Source: Paenibacillus senegalensis JC66
GTDB taxonomy: Bacteria; Bacillota; Bacilli; Paenibacillales; NBRC-103111
DNA: 59,954 bases
NCBI RefSeq assembly: GCF_000285515.1
Contig: NZ_HE610958.1
Span: 749,063 to 809,016 of the forward strand
Reading direction: 5' to 3'
The notes under the pieces were generated by a model that saw only the letters and a program-made list of their open reading frames with translations, ran no database searches and was not told where the DNA came from. The position numbers and the translations under genes were made by a program. Positions within the stretch are counted from its first letter, which is position 1. Every line of letters begins with the position of its first letter. Below, in pieces: positions 16,657-25,539 of the stretch.

Positions 16657-18924
16657 ATGCAATTTTTCAAAACACCGTTTGGAGCGGGCATCCAGACAAT
16701 ACCAAAAGCACAAATAGCTATGCCGAAAACAAGCAAGGTCGTGGTCACCGACAGTGAATCCGATGCGTTCTTCTTTCGCTCACTCGAACAGCAAGGGATT
16801 CATCTGAATGAACCGCAAGTTCAGGCTGTGCGACATTTCAACGGCCCGCTTCTGACGCTGGCTGGAGCTGGTACAGGCAAGACATCCGTGTTGGTTTGCC
16901 GGACCGGCTATCTCATTTCCGTGCATACCATCAAACCAGAACATATCCTGTTGGTGACATTCTCGCGTAAGGCCGCTGAAGAAATGCGAGAACGCATTGC
17001 TCGTCTTCCTGGAATGAATAAAAAGATGACTGAACAAATACAAGCTCGTACCTTTCATTCATTCTTTTTGCTAGTCATACGTAAGTATGGCGTTACACAA
17101 GATATTCTTGGTGAATCGCGGGTTCAGCAAATTATATTGAAGCGAATTTTGAGATCTATGAACTTGCAGGATAAGTATCAACCGGAAAACCTGCTTTCCT
17201 TGTTATCCTCGTACAAAATGCAAATGGTTGAAGTGCGTTGCTTGCCGGATAAATCGCAAGAAGATCAAGAACTGAAGAAGATATTTATTGCATACGAAGA
17301 TTGGAAGAGAGACAATGAGAAAATTGATTTCGACGATGTTCTGCTTATGGCCTACATTTTGCTGCTGCAAAAACCGAAGCTGCTGGCCGCGTTACAGAAT
17401 CGGTTTCAATATGTGATGATTGATGAATTTCAAGACACGAATAGCGTGCAATATGAATTAATTAAGATGATTGTCCAGCCGCATCAAAATTTAATGGTTG
17501 TCGGAGACGATGATCAGACGATTTATTCCTTCAATGGTGCGAGAAATGACTTCATTTTGAATTTTGATCAGCTGTATCCAACCGCGAAAACCATAACACT
17601 GGACATTAATTACCGATCAGTCAGAAGTGTTGTTGGACTTGGCAATGAGATTATTCGCCACAATCGGCATCGCAGGGAGAAAACCTTGAAAGCAACTCAT
17701 ACAGGCGGTACTCTGCCGCGATACCTTCGGCCCAAAGATGCCGATGATGAAGCAGAAATGATTACAGACTTCGTTATCCGAAAGCTCGAAAGAGGTGAGC
17801 AGGAATACAAGGATTTTGCTGTATTGTTTCGATCTGCAAGCAACAGTCGTGCGATCATTGAACAATTTGTCATGCAGGATATTCCTTTTATCGACTATAG
17901 CAATGAGGAAACCTTTTACGACCACTGGCTGGTGAAACCGTTACTGGATCATTTGCGGATCAGCCTCAATCCAAAAAATATGGATGCCATTGAAGGGATG
18001 CTGCCGACGCTGTACGTCAGTCGTGATCAAGGGATGCAGCACATACTGGATCAAGAAGCGGGACAAAAGAAAAAATGGCCATTGATTCATTTGAAAACGT
18101 ATCCTGACTACAAGGATTTTCAGAAGCAGAAACTCGTGGAACGGCTGAAGCTGATTAAGTCGATGCAAGCGATGAAGCCTGCTGCTGCCATTGAGGCAAT
18201 GCGAGAGGATTTTTACGAACAGTATCTGGAGACCAACAAACGGAGCAAAATGTCTAACTACAAAGAGAATTTGCTGGATACTCTGGATGAACTGGAATCA
18301 TCCGCACAACGTTTTTCCACGGTTGAGGAATTCATTGCATTCATCGATGATTTTGTAAAAAAACGAAAGGAAATGGTTCGCCGCCGCAGCAATAGTGGAA
18401 ATGACAACAAAGTGTCGCTGATGACCATCCACAAGTCGAAAGGATTGGAGTTTCCCACAGTCTTTCTGATCGGTGCATCCGAAGACAATATGCCCCATCA
18501 TTCCATCTTTGATGCAAAACAAATGAACGATGTATTTCGTTCGCTTAATGGCCGTGACAAAGTGAACGCCGCTTTGGAAGAAGAACGGAGACTAGCATAT
18601 GTAGCCGTGACACGTGCCAAGGAACATCTGATTATAAGTTCCCCCTCATATCATCGTGGCAAGAAACAGGACGTATCGAGGTTCATCTTGGATGCATTTC
18701 CAAAGCAGAAACAACCCGCTACGAATCAGGCAGGACGAAAACAACATCAACCTACGACACGTAAAATAAAAGAAACCGTATATGCCTGGATATGCACCGC
18801 TGATCGTTGTGGTGCGTGGCAACGAATCACAACCTATGAAGAAGGCGAGCTGCTGTCAAAGGATTGTCCGATGTGTAAGTCGCCGATGGAAAAAGGAAGC
18901 AAAGAAGTGTCCTCTACTTCATAA
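16657..18924 (+). CDS. UvrD/Rep-type superfamily 1 DNA helicase with C-terminal zinc motif
   Basis: Seen: about 755 residues with all SF1A motifs: Walker A AGAGTGKT (about 69), Walker B DEFQDT (about 254), GDDDQTIYSFNGA (about 283), TIHKSKGLEFPTVF (about 589), VAVTRAKEHLI (about 649). It ends with a Cys4 element (CTADRC about 712, CPMC about 737). Similar to Bacillus YjcD. Known: such enzymes move 3'-5' on DNA and unwind it. The start is uncertain (TTG 16621, ATG 16657, ATG 16720). Its stop touches an open frame leading into a nuclease gene. The pair is A+T-richer than its surroundings and lies next to ssrA, suggesting transfer and a possible joint defence role. Confidence 0.88.
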   Translation: MQFFKTPFGAGIQTIPKAQIAMPKTSKVVVTDSESDAFFFRSLEQQGIHLNEPQVQAVRHFNGPLLTLAGAGTGKTSVLVCRTGYLISVHTIKPEHILLVTFSRKAAEEMRERIARLPGMNKKMTEQIQARTFHSFFLLVIRKYGVTQDILGESRVQQIILKRILRSMNLQDKYQPENLLSLLSSYKMQMVEVRCLPDKSQEDQELKKIFIAYEDWKRDNEKIDFDDVLLMAYILLLQKPKLLAALQNRFQYVMIDEFQDTNSVQYELIKMIVQPHQNLMVVGDDDQTIYSFNGARNDFILNFDQLYPTAKTITLDINYRSVRSVVGLGNEIIRHNRHRREKTLKATHTGGTLPRYLRPKDADDEAEMITDFVIRKLERGEQEYKDFAVLFRSASNSRAIIEQFVMQDIPFIDYSNEETFYDHWLVKPLLDHLRISLNPKNMDAIEGMLPTLYVSRDQGMQHILDQEAGQKKKWPLIHLKTYPDYKDFQKQKLVERLKLIKSMQAMKPAAAIEAMREDFYEQYLETNKRSKMSNYKENLLDTLDELESSAQRFSTVEEFIAFIDDFVKKRKEMVRRRSNSGNDNKVSLMTIHKSKGLEFPTVFLIGASEDNMPHHSIFDAKQMNDVFRSLNGRDKVNAALEEERRLAYVAVTRAKEHLIISSPSYHRGKKQDVSRFILDAFPKQKQPATNQAGRKQHQPTTRKIKETVYAWICTADRCGAWQRITTYEEGELLSKDCPMCKSPMEKGSKEVSSTS

Positions 18925-18957
18925 TGATGCCATGGAGAAACAAAATGACAACTATAC

Positions 18958-18985
18958 TTGCGTATATTCTCTACAGTTTTATAGT
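18958..18985 (+). promoter_or_regulatory. Possible internal promoter before the nuclease gene
   Basis: TTGCGT (18958-18963), 16 bp, TATAGT (18980-18985). It would give the nuclease its own transcript with a leader of about 270 bases if the start at 19260 is right. Confidence 0.35.
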
Positions 18986-19259
18986 ATTTAAGGAACCTGG
19001 ATTGCTCAATCGGCTGTCTATGGTTGAAATTCTGGATGGGTTTGATAAAGCCAAAGGCATTCATACACGAACAGCATCGCATATTGAGTTTCCATATGAA
19101 CAATTAATTTTGAGAGATTCACTCCCAATCGGCGTTACAAAATCCAGCAAATTCAATATATTGAGGAAAAACAGGAACACTAACCTAAATTGTCGTACCA
19201 TTATGTTAGCAGCACTCATCAATAGAGAATTAATCAATATTAAGGTGGAAAATGAACTT

Positions 19260-20255
19260 ATGGGATTATACAAACTTGCGGTAAAGTCGGATAATCTATC
19301 ATCCGGTATTTTGGAGAAAGTTACCGTTGGCAATATCGATTATGAAAAAGATTTTGAATTCTGGTTAGAGAACAGCCCAAATGTGCTCTTTGAAGAAGAT
19401 GATGGCGAAACGTTAATATGGGTAGGTCGTCAAGTAAGAGCGTCAATCGGAGATACTGGAAAGTATCCTGATCTAATAGGTATTGATTCATCAGGAGATC
19501 TAGTAATTGTTGAACTCAAAAAAGGAAAGACACCTCGTGAGGTTGTTGCCCAAGCTTTAGAATACGCGGCATGGGCATCAAGCTTAACATATGATGAACT
19601 TAACAAGATTGCCTGTGAATACTTCAAATCTCGAAGCCGTTTTGATAATTGTGATTTATTGCAAGCTTTCAAAGATGTTTTTCATCCGGATGGCGAAGAC
19701 GGGATCCAGATTGAATTTAATCGAAATCAGAAGATCTTTATTGTAGCTGAAGAAATTACTCCTATCATCAGGCAAGTTACATCTCATCTACGCACCAAGT
19801 ATCAAATGAAGATTTTTTGCATTGAATATAAAGTCTACAAATCTGAACAAGGAGAATACATCATCAGCACAGAAAAGATCGGCAGTTACGAAGAGTTAGG
19901 TATAGCTTCATCAAAAGTTGGAACTAGCAGTAGTTCCCCAAGATGGAACCAGCCGATTAAAATTAAAGATGCCGTTTACGAGGCAGTCCAAGCGATTACT
20001 AATAATGATTTGTCTACAGAATTTCGACTTTCTGATGTATATAATGAGTTGGTGAAACAGTATCCTGATATAAACCGTTCAACTGTTGATTGCCAAGTCT
20101 ATTGTGATTGTGTGAACCATACATCCCGAAGGCATTATCCTTCCGGGCAGAAAGACTTATATTATCGAACTGGAAAAGGTATTTACAGATTGTATAACAA
20201 GTCTCTGGATGGAGAATGGGATTGGGAAGGAAAACAGATAATGAAAAAGAGCTAA
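19260..20255 (+). CDS. PD-(D/E)XK nuclease of NucS/DUF91 type with C-terminal winged-helix-like domain
   Basis: Seen: 331 residues from ATG 19260 (AAGGTGG upstream). The nuclease core is YPDLIGID (about 69) then VELKKGKTPREVVAQALEYA (about 84), giving the D...ExK triad of NucS-like endonucleases. A C-terminal domain (about 235-330; DAVYEAVQAI ... FRLSDVYNELVKQYP ... GKGIYRLY) looks like a winged helix seen on restriction-type enzymes. The frame is open back to ATG 18924, which overlaps the helicase stop (TAATG), adding 112 residues I do not recognise; that longer form is possible. Target DNA structure unknown. The pairing with the helicase is likely functional (inference). Confidence 0.75.
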   Translation: MGLYKLAVKSDNLSSGILEKVTVGNIDYEKDFEFWLENSPNVLFEEDDGETLIWVGRQVRASIGDTGKYPDLIGIDSSGDLVIVELKKGKTPREVVAQALEYAAWASSLTYDELNKIACEYFKSRSRFDNCDLLQAFKDVFHPDGEDGIQIEFNRNQKIFIVAEEITPIIRQVTSHLRTKYQMKIFCIEYKVYKSEQGEYIISTEKIGSYEELGIASSKVGTSSSSPRWNQPIKIKDAVYEAVQAITNNDLSTEFRLSDVYNELVKQYPDINRSTVDCQVYCDCVNHTSRRHYPSGQKDLYYRTGKGIYRLYNKSLDGEWDWEGKQIMKKS

Positions 20256-20368
20256 AGATATTTCGAAGGAGGAATACTGAACCCTTGTGGGACATAGGAA
20301 TTCATCGATAGAATCACCACAATCCCAGCAACCACCCGGTTTTACCAACCGCTACTCATACGAAAACG

Positions 20369-20396
20369 CAAAAAAGCGACCTCACGAGGTCGCTTT
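20369..20396 (-). terminator. Intrinsic terminator of ssrA
   Basis: AGCGACCT pairs with AGGTCGCT over a 4-base loop, followed leftward by six T. It lies about 12 bases past the tmRNA 3' end. The rightward side also has TTTT, so it may also end the nuclease transcript. Confidence 0.85.
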
Positions 20397-20407
20397 TCTG
20401 ATGGTAT

Positions 20408-20774
20408 TGGTGGAGGCGAGGGGATTTGAACCCCTGTCCGAAGATAACGCCACATAAGCTTCTACGGGTGTAGTCACGGTTTTGATGTCACCTGTCTAGA
20501 CGCCCCGTAACCGGCTGCTGGACAGGTCAGCCTGATTGTCTTCTTCCGTTAACCCCAGGCGGAGATTAAGCGGCGTATCCCACTAAGGTTGAGCCCCAAA
20601 TCCCGGCACATGGGCGATGCAGGGCTGGAGCACGCTAGCTGATTATTAGGCAGCTAAAGCGTAGTTGTTTTGTTGTTTGCCAGTTATTATGGCTTTAGCG
20701 TTGATGAAGCGGACGCGTCCCCACTACCCGCTACTCATGCTCGAACTACCCCCGTCGAATCCATAAACGCCCCC
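20408..20774 (-). ncRNA. ssrA: Transfer-messenger RNA (tmRNA)
   Basis: Seen: 367 bases. The 5' end GGGGGCG pairs with CGCCTCC before an encoded CCA (20408-20410), with a tRNA-like T arm GGGGTTCAAATCCCC. The tag frame, after ACTGGCAAAC, reads GKQQNNYALAA followed by TAATAA, so the tag added to stalled proteins is (A)GKQQNNYALAA with the ALAA ClpXP degron. It releases stalled ribosomes with SmpB, whose gene lies upstream in the same direction. The 3' end faces the helicase-nuclease insert; ssrA 3' ends are well-known integration sites. Confidence 0.96.
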
Positions 20775-21119
20775 TCATAAGAAAAAAGGGTATGGATTAA
20801 GCAGCCGTTGAACAAGGCTGTGCCCAGGTTAAGTCGAACCCTGAGTTGCTCCAAACGGACACAAGCAGAACTTATGACCGCTACCTTTATTATTATATCA
20901 TAATTCGTCATTCCTTGCATGGACAGCTAATCATGAAATGCTGGCAATGAAGACAATCCAAGGAACGTACAACAAAAACAAGGTCAGTTTCACAATTCAG
21001 TGATGAAAATTTATCTTGAGGCTGTCTTACCTCAAACTTAAGGACACAAATTGAACTACGAAGCTGCATTGCTAACTTCATAGTAAGGATCACAAATAGC
21101 CTGCGAAAAGCTACCCTTA
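20775..21119. other. Spacer between smpB and ssrA
   Basis: These 345 bases hold the ssrA upstream region. No clear promoter pair, repeat or gene was seen; short open frames here have no ribosome binding site. Confidence 0.4.
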
Positions 21120-21599
21120 CTACCTGGCTACCTTTTGCTTCTCGCGAAGAGCCCGTTGAATATCGCGGTTGGCGTCCCGTTTAGCAGCTGCATCTCGCTT
21201 GTCATACTGCTTTTTCCCTTTGCCCAATCCAAGCAGCAGCTTGGCATAACCATTACGAACATAAATCTTTAACGGCACTAATGTATAGCCCTGTTGTTTA
21301 ATGGAGCCAAACAAAGTGTTGATCTGAGCTTTCTTCAACAGCAGCTTCCGGGTGCGGGTCGGATCTGTAGGATTATGCCGGTTGCCCTGCTCAAACGGAC
21401 TAATGTGCATATTGTGCACAAATGCTTCCCCATTGCGGATCGTCGCAAAGCTGTCGGCTATATTAGCCTTCCCCATTCGGATTGATTTGATTTCTGTACC
21501 GGTGAGCACAAGTCCGCATTCGAAGGTTTCTTCAATGAAATAATCATGGGAAGCCTTCTTGTTCTGGGCGAGCACTTTGCTTTCCGTTTTCTTGCCCAT
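21120..21599 (-). CDS. smpB: SsrA-binding protein SmpB
   Basis: Seen: 159 residues, normal length. It contains the OB-fold core with [21 protein letters not shown] and the C-terminal basic tail ([16 protein letters not shown]), which enters the mRNA channel of the ribosome. Known: SmpB binds the tRNA-like part of tmRNA and places it in stalled ribosomes. Order rnr-smpB-ssrA is the conserved Bacillales arrangement. GGGAG lies upstream of the ATG. Confidence 0.96.
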   Translation of the reverse strand: MGKKTESKVLAQNKKASHDYFIEETFECGLVLTGTEIKSIRMGKANIADSFATIRNGEAFVHNMHISPFEQGNRHNPTDPTRTRKLLLKKAQINTLFGSIKQQGYTLVPLKIYVRNGYAKLLLGLGKGKKQYDKRDAAAKRDANRDIQRALREKQKVAR

Positions 21600-21644
21600 G
21601 GCTTCTCACTCCCTCTCCCACATTGACTAGGAGCTAATTGTATC

Positions 21645-21687
21645 AACTCCCGATAGAGAAATCAAGATAACTACCGGGAGCTTTTTA
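21645..21687 (+). terminator. Hairpin with T-run between rnr and smpB
   Basis: AACTCCCGAT pairs with ACCGGGAGCT-type bases (one G-T/mismatch position), followed rightward by TTTTTA. No rightward gene reaches it; on the leftward rnr-smpB transcript it would be a hairpin without a T-run, perhaps a processing or stability element. Confidence 0.35.
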
Positions 21688-21919
21688 TTGCAAAAAGAAC
21701 TTTCCCGTTTCTGCAAAGTAACAACGGCTTGCCGGCCATGCCGTTTTTCACGGTAATCGAGGCACGTACGCGCTTATATGGCGCTGCACAGTAGCTGCTA
21801 TAGGCTTTGCACCCCAGGCTATGGCGTGGCTGCCTACGACCGTATCTTCGCGCGTAAGCTCAGGCTAACCTCCGATGCCAGCAGAGCCAGCGTAACAGAT
21901 GCTTCCTGCTTGCGCACTC

Positions 21920-22012
21920 CGCCCACGGCTCGGGCTACCGCCTAGGCGCTCGCTACCGCGCTGGGCATTGCCGCCCACGGCTCGGGCCGCCGCCTAGGCG
22001 CTCGCCACCGCG
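21920..22012. repeat. Two 41-bp GC-rich direct repeats
   Basis: Copies at 21920-21960 and 21972-22012 differ at only a few bases. Each holds CGCCCACGGCTCGGGC and the palindrome GCCTAGGC. Period 52 bp. Confidence 0.75.
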
Positions 22013-22086
22013 CCGCACCTGCGCCTGCCGCGCACGCGCGCAAGGCTGCGCTACCGCGTGCGCAGCCCGCACAGCCGGCGCACGCG

Positions 22087-24537
22087 CTACTTCTTGCGCT
22101 TGCGCCGGCTGCCCGCCTTCACAGCGGCGTAAAACGGCGCTCCACCGCGCTTGCGCTTGGCGGAAGAGCCGCTGCCGCCCGTGCGGCGGCCTGCGGCGGC
22201 CTCTTTGTCCCCTCCCGCAGAGGGGACAAAGACTTCGCCGCCCGCTGTGCGGCTGCTCCGGCTGGCGCGGCGGGACTCGCCTTTAGCGCTGCGGCGGCCC
22301 GCACCTCCCGCTCCTTGCTGGGAGCGGCCTTCACTGCGGCCTCTTCCGCGCCGCCCTGCTCCAGCCAGTGCCGCCTCGCTTCCTTCGCCCTTCGGTCCCC
22401 GCGGTTTCGCATCGACCAGCTCAAAATCAATTTTACGCTCATCGAGATTGACCTTCCCTACGCGAACCCGTACCTCATCGCCGATGCGGTAAATGCGCGA
22501 GGTTCTTTCCCCGATCAGCAAATGCTGCATCTCGTGGTAATGGTAGAAGTCATCGCTCAATTCGCTCAGGCTGATCATGCCTTCTACCGTGTTTTCCAGC
22601 TCTACGAACATTCCGAAGCTGGTTACCCCGCTAATAATGCCTTCAAACTCTTCCCCGACTTTATCCAGCATGAACTCTGCCTTCTTCAAAGCATCGGTTT
22701 CTCTTTCCGCTTCTACAGCAAGTCTTTCCCTATCTGAAGATTGTTGGGCATATACAGCCATGCGCTCACTCAAATACTCCTGGCGCTTGTCTGACAGGGC
22801 CCCTTTCTCCAACACTTCACGAATAACACGATGAATAATCAGATCGGGGTAGCGGCGGATAGGCGAAGTGAAATGCGAGTAAAATTCCGCCGACAAGCCA
22901 AAGTGCCCCAGGCTTTCCGCATCATACCGGGCCTGCTTCATGGAGCGGAGAAGAACCGTGCTGATTACGGTTTCTTCCTTAGTGCCCTTTATCTCCTCAA
23001 GCAGCGTTTGCAGTGCCCTTGGGTGCACCTTATTGCCCTTCCCCTTCACGGTATAGCCAAAGTTCGTGACAAATCCCATGAAATGCTGCAGCTTTTCCTC
23101 TTTCGGATCCTCGTGAACCCGATAAAGAAAAGGCACCTTCAACCAGTAAAAATGCTCCGCCACCGTCTCATTCGCCTTAAGCATAAATTCCTCGATAATC
23201 ATCTCGGCAATGGTCCGCTCTCTCTTGATGATGTCGGTCGGCTTTCCATTTTCGTCAACAATGATTTTCGATTCCTGGAAGTCAAAGTCTATAGCGCCGC
23301 GCTGCATCCGCCTTGTCCGCAGCTTCATCGCCAGCTCTTCCATTAGACGGAAATCATCAAGCAGGTGGCTATATTGCTCCACCAGCTCAGGTTCGGAATC
23401 CGGATCGGTCAGCAGCTTGCGGACATTGGTATAAGTCATTCTCTCCGTTGTGTTGATCACACTGGTGAAGATATCATGCTTGACCACATCGCCTTTGGCA
23501 TTGATCTCCATTTCGCAGGACATCGTCAATCGGTCAACCTGGGGATTCAAGCTGCATATCCCGTTTGATAAACGATGCGGCAGCATCGGAATGACCCTAT
23601 CCACCAGGTATACGCTGCATCCGCGGTTGAACGCCTCGCGGTCGAGAGCCGAGTTTTCTTTTACATAATAGCTTACATCGGCAATGTGCACTCCCAGCAG
23701 GTAGTTCCCGTTAGGGAGCTTTTCCACGTTGACGGCATCATCCAAATCTTTGGCATCCTCCCCGTCAATCGTTACAATTCGTTTGCCGCGAAGGTCGCGT
23801 CTGCCCTTTAGTTCTTCTTCCGAAATTTGATCAGGCACCTGCTCCGCTTCCTTCATGACTTCCTCGGAAAAGTGCTCAGGCAGCTGGTATTTCCGAATAA
23901 CAGACAGGATATCGACACCCGGATCATTTTTGTGGCCAAGAATTTCAATGATCTCGCCCTCAGCTGCAGCCCGGCCTTCAGGATAGCTGACAATCCGGGC
24001 CACGACCTTTTGTCCATCCACAGCTCCCTTATACGCTTCTTTAGGGATAAAAATGTCCCGTACCAGCCGGCGGTCATCTGGAATGATGAACGCATAACTG
24101 CCGTTGTCTTGGAACAATCCTACTACTTGAGTCGTTCCACGGGTGACAATCTTGATAACTTCGCCTTCCGTTCTCCCTCCAGCTGGACTGCGGGAGGAAA
24201 TCCGGACCATGACAATATCCCCATTCATCGCTCCGCCCATATCATTGGCGTGAATATAAATGTCGGGCAGTTCCTTATCCTCAGGCAGCAAAAAACCAAA
24301 TCCTTTGGCATGTGCCTGCAGCTTTCCTTTAACGAGATTGAGCCTTTCCGGCAAAGCGTACCGCTGATTGCGCGTACGATAAATTTTCCCTTCGCTTTCT
24401 AATTCATTAAGCAGCTTCAGGAAGCTCTTGAAGTCCTGGGCATTATCGATTTGAAAATGCTCTTCCAATTCATTGTAAGTCATCGGCCGATAATCGCGAT
24501 CATTAAATAACTCCATAATTTCTTCTACTGTAATCAT
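22087..24537 (-). CDS. rnr: Ribonuclease R
   Basis: Seen: 816 residues from ATG 24537 (AAGGAG upstream; the frame is open further back to 24633 without support). Order: N-terminal winged helix (ITVEEIMELFNDRDYRPMTY), two cold-shock domains, the RNB catalytic domain with DGEDAKDLDDAV (about 285), then S1 (about 625-710). After it comes a tail of about 100 residues rich in Gly, Arg, Ser and Lys ending RRKRKK. Known: a processive 3'-5' exoribonuclease that degrades structured RNA and, with SmpB-tmRNA, faulty messages. The tail is long for the family, and its DNA is very GC-rich. Confidence 0.95.
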   Translation of the reverse strand: MITVEEIMELFNDRDYRPMTYNELEEHFQIDNAQDFKSFLKLLNELESEGKIYRTRNQRYALPERLNLVKGKLQAHAKGFGFLLPEDKELPDIYIHANDMGGAMNGDIVMVRISSRSPAGGRTEGEVIKIVTRGTTQVVGLFQDNGSYAFIIPDDRRLVRDIFIPKEAYKGAVDGQKVVARIVSYPEGRAAAEGEIIEILGHKNDPGVDILSVIRKYQLPEHFSEEVMKEAEQVPDQISEEELKGRRDLRGKRIVTIDGEDAKDLDDAVNVEKLPNGNYLLGVHIADVSYYVKENSALDREAFNRGCSVYLVDRVIPMLPHRLSNGICSLNPQVDRLTMSCEMEINAKGDVVKHDIFTSVINTTERMTYTNVRKLLTDPDSEPELVEQYSHLLDDFRLMEELAMKLRTRRMQRGAIDFDFQESKIIVDENGKPTDIIKRERTIAEMIIEEFMLKANETVAEHFYWLKVPFLYRVHEDPKEEKLQHFMGFVTNFGYTVKGKGNKVHPRALQTLLEEIKGTKEETVISTVLLRSMKQARYDAESLGHFGLSAEFYSHFTSPIRRYPDLIIHRVIREVLEKGALSDKRQEYLSERMAVYAQQSSDRERLAVEAERETDALKKAEFMLDKVGEEFEGIISGVTSFGMFVELENTVEGMISLSELSDDFYHYHEMQHLLIGERTSRIYRIGDEVRVRVGKVNLDERKIDFELVDAKPRGPKGEGSEAALAGAGRRGRGRSEGRSQQGAGGAGRRSAKGESRRASRSSRTAGGEVFVPSAGGDKEAAAGRRTGGSGSSAKRKRGGAPFYAAVKAGSRRKRKK

Positions 24538-24888
24538 GCATTTCTCCTTGTAGTCAAAGCTTGAACCAGCCCAAAAAACAACTCCTAGGATATTGCTGTG
24601 TTGCGGGCAGAAGCAATATGGCTTCCCGTGCAAGCTTTACGTTTTAAATTTTTCATTATTTGTTTTGTGCTATAAAGTCCAATCCAACCCTGTTACAAAA
24701 ACTTGGTTAAGCTCCTATGTGTTTAATGGCCTTAGATGATTATGTTTGCGTTTCCTCCCCTTATGCCGCTTGAACCCTGCAGCTGTGTGCCCCTATTTAA
24801 AAGTATTTACCCAATGATTGCCCCTTAACCCGGATAAACACAAAAAAACAGCAAGGAGCGGGTCCCTGCTGTCCGTAAATTCTATTCG
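24538..24888. other. Spacer between secG and rnr
   Basis: 350 bases with the secG terminator (24841-24873). Bacillus carries a carboxylesterase gene (yvaK) at this place; none is present here. No firm promoter for rnr could be picked. Confidence 0.4.
24841..24873 (-). terminator. Intrinsic terminator of secG
   Basis: ACAGCAGGGACC pairs with GGTCC-like bases ending TTGCTGT (stem ACAGCA/TGCTGT plus inner pairs), followed leftward by seven T, 16 bases past the stop codon. Confidence 0.8.
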
Positions 24889-25122
24889 TTAATCGACTAC
24901 ATAACCGATCATTAGAGCAACAATAATAAATAATGCTGCCATGACCATGGTTAAACGGGAAAGGAACAAGTCCAATCCACGAGCCTTTTGCTTACCGAAA
25001 AGATGTTCCGCACCACCGGAGATGGCACCTGACAACCCTGCGCTCTTCCCTTTCTGAAGAAGCACAACAGCAATCAAGCCTAACGAAATAATAACCAGAA
25101 TGATCTTAAGAGCTACTTCCAT
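24889..25122 (-). CDS. secG: Protein translocase subunit SecG
   Basis: Seen: 77 residues with two membrane segments (about 4-24 and 54-76) separated by the family loop [29 protein letters not shown]. Known: SecG assists SecYEG protein export. ATG 25122 is chosen because AGGAGG lies 8 bases upstream; an in-frame GTG at 25131 is only one base from it. A promoter with extended -10 lies about 100 bases upstream. Confidence 0.95.
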   Translation of the reverse strand: MEVALKIILVIISLGLIAVVLLQKGKSAGLSGAISGGAEHLFGKQKARGLDLFLSRLTMVMAALFIIVALMIGYVVD

Positions 25123-25218
25123 TACATCCACCTCCTAAAGCAAGTTCCCGTGCAGCCTCGTTTTCGGCAGTAAAGAATACAATCACAAATTAGCATGCCG
25201 AACCGACACAACAAAGTT

Positions 25219-25247
25219 ATCTTACCATAAACGTTAGAGAAAAACAA
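25219..25247 (-). promoter_or_regulatory. Promoter of secG
   Basis: Leftward TTGTTT (25242-25247), 17 bp, TAAGAT (25219-25224), with TGG just before the -10 box (extended -10). Confidence 0.5.
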
Positions 25248-25353
25248 TGACAAGTTCATTTTTTGCTATATTGTTTGAACTAAACATTTTAATGCGATAC
25301 CGCCTTAGCTCAAGAACTTTCGCTCGGCCAGTTTATTTTATAACCGCTATTGG

Positions 25354-25383
25354 TTGAATTTTTTTATTAGTTAAGGCTATTAT
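25354..25383 (+). promoter_or_regulatory. Possible promoter of the nagZ-like gene
   Basis: TTGAAT (25354-25359), 18 bp, TATTAT (25378-25383), about 155 bases before the ATG at 25540. Confidence 0.35.
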
Positions 25384-25539
25384 AGCAAGAACATAGGAAC
25401 GCCATTTGTACAGAGGCCTCTTTTATGGAGCTTCGCCAGCCTCTCTTGATAATGCTTGTTCTAGTGTTTCTAGTGCGTTAACAGCCGGCTTATACGGCTT
25501 TTCCAAGCGACAAAATCCAGCAAAAGACAGGTGAACACT

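Larger units (their letters stand above)
21600..22086. other. GC-rich spacer between rnr and smpB
   Basis: About 490 bases, much richer in G+C than the rest of the window between 21700 and 22086. It contains a 41-bp direct repeat (21920, 21972) and a hairpin at 21645-21687. No gene is supported; long open frames here are a by-product of the base composition. Confidence 0.5.
25123..25539. other. Divergent spacer between secG and the nagZ-like gene
   Basis: 417 bases that hold candidate promoters for both sides (leftward 25219-25247, rightward 25354-25383). No gene seen. Confidence 0.45.

Noticed and set aside
16535-16660. Duplicate of the ssrA 3' end as the second attachment site
   Set aside because: Looked for GGGGATTTGAACCCC-like or CGCCTCCACCA-like sequence at the far edge of the insert; none present, and no integrase gene lies in the window, so classical att-flanked integration is not shown.
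22119-22492. Several long frames antiparallel to or overlapping the rnr tail
   Set aside because: Extreme GC content removes stop codons in all frames; Ala/Arg/Pro-rich products are artefacts.
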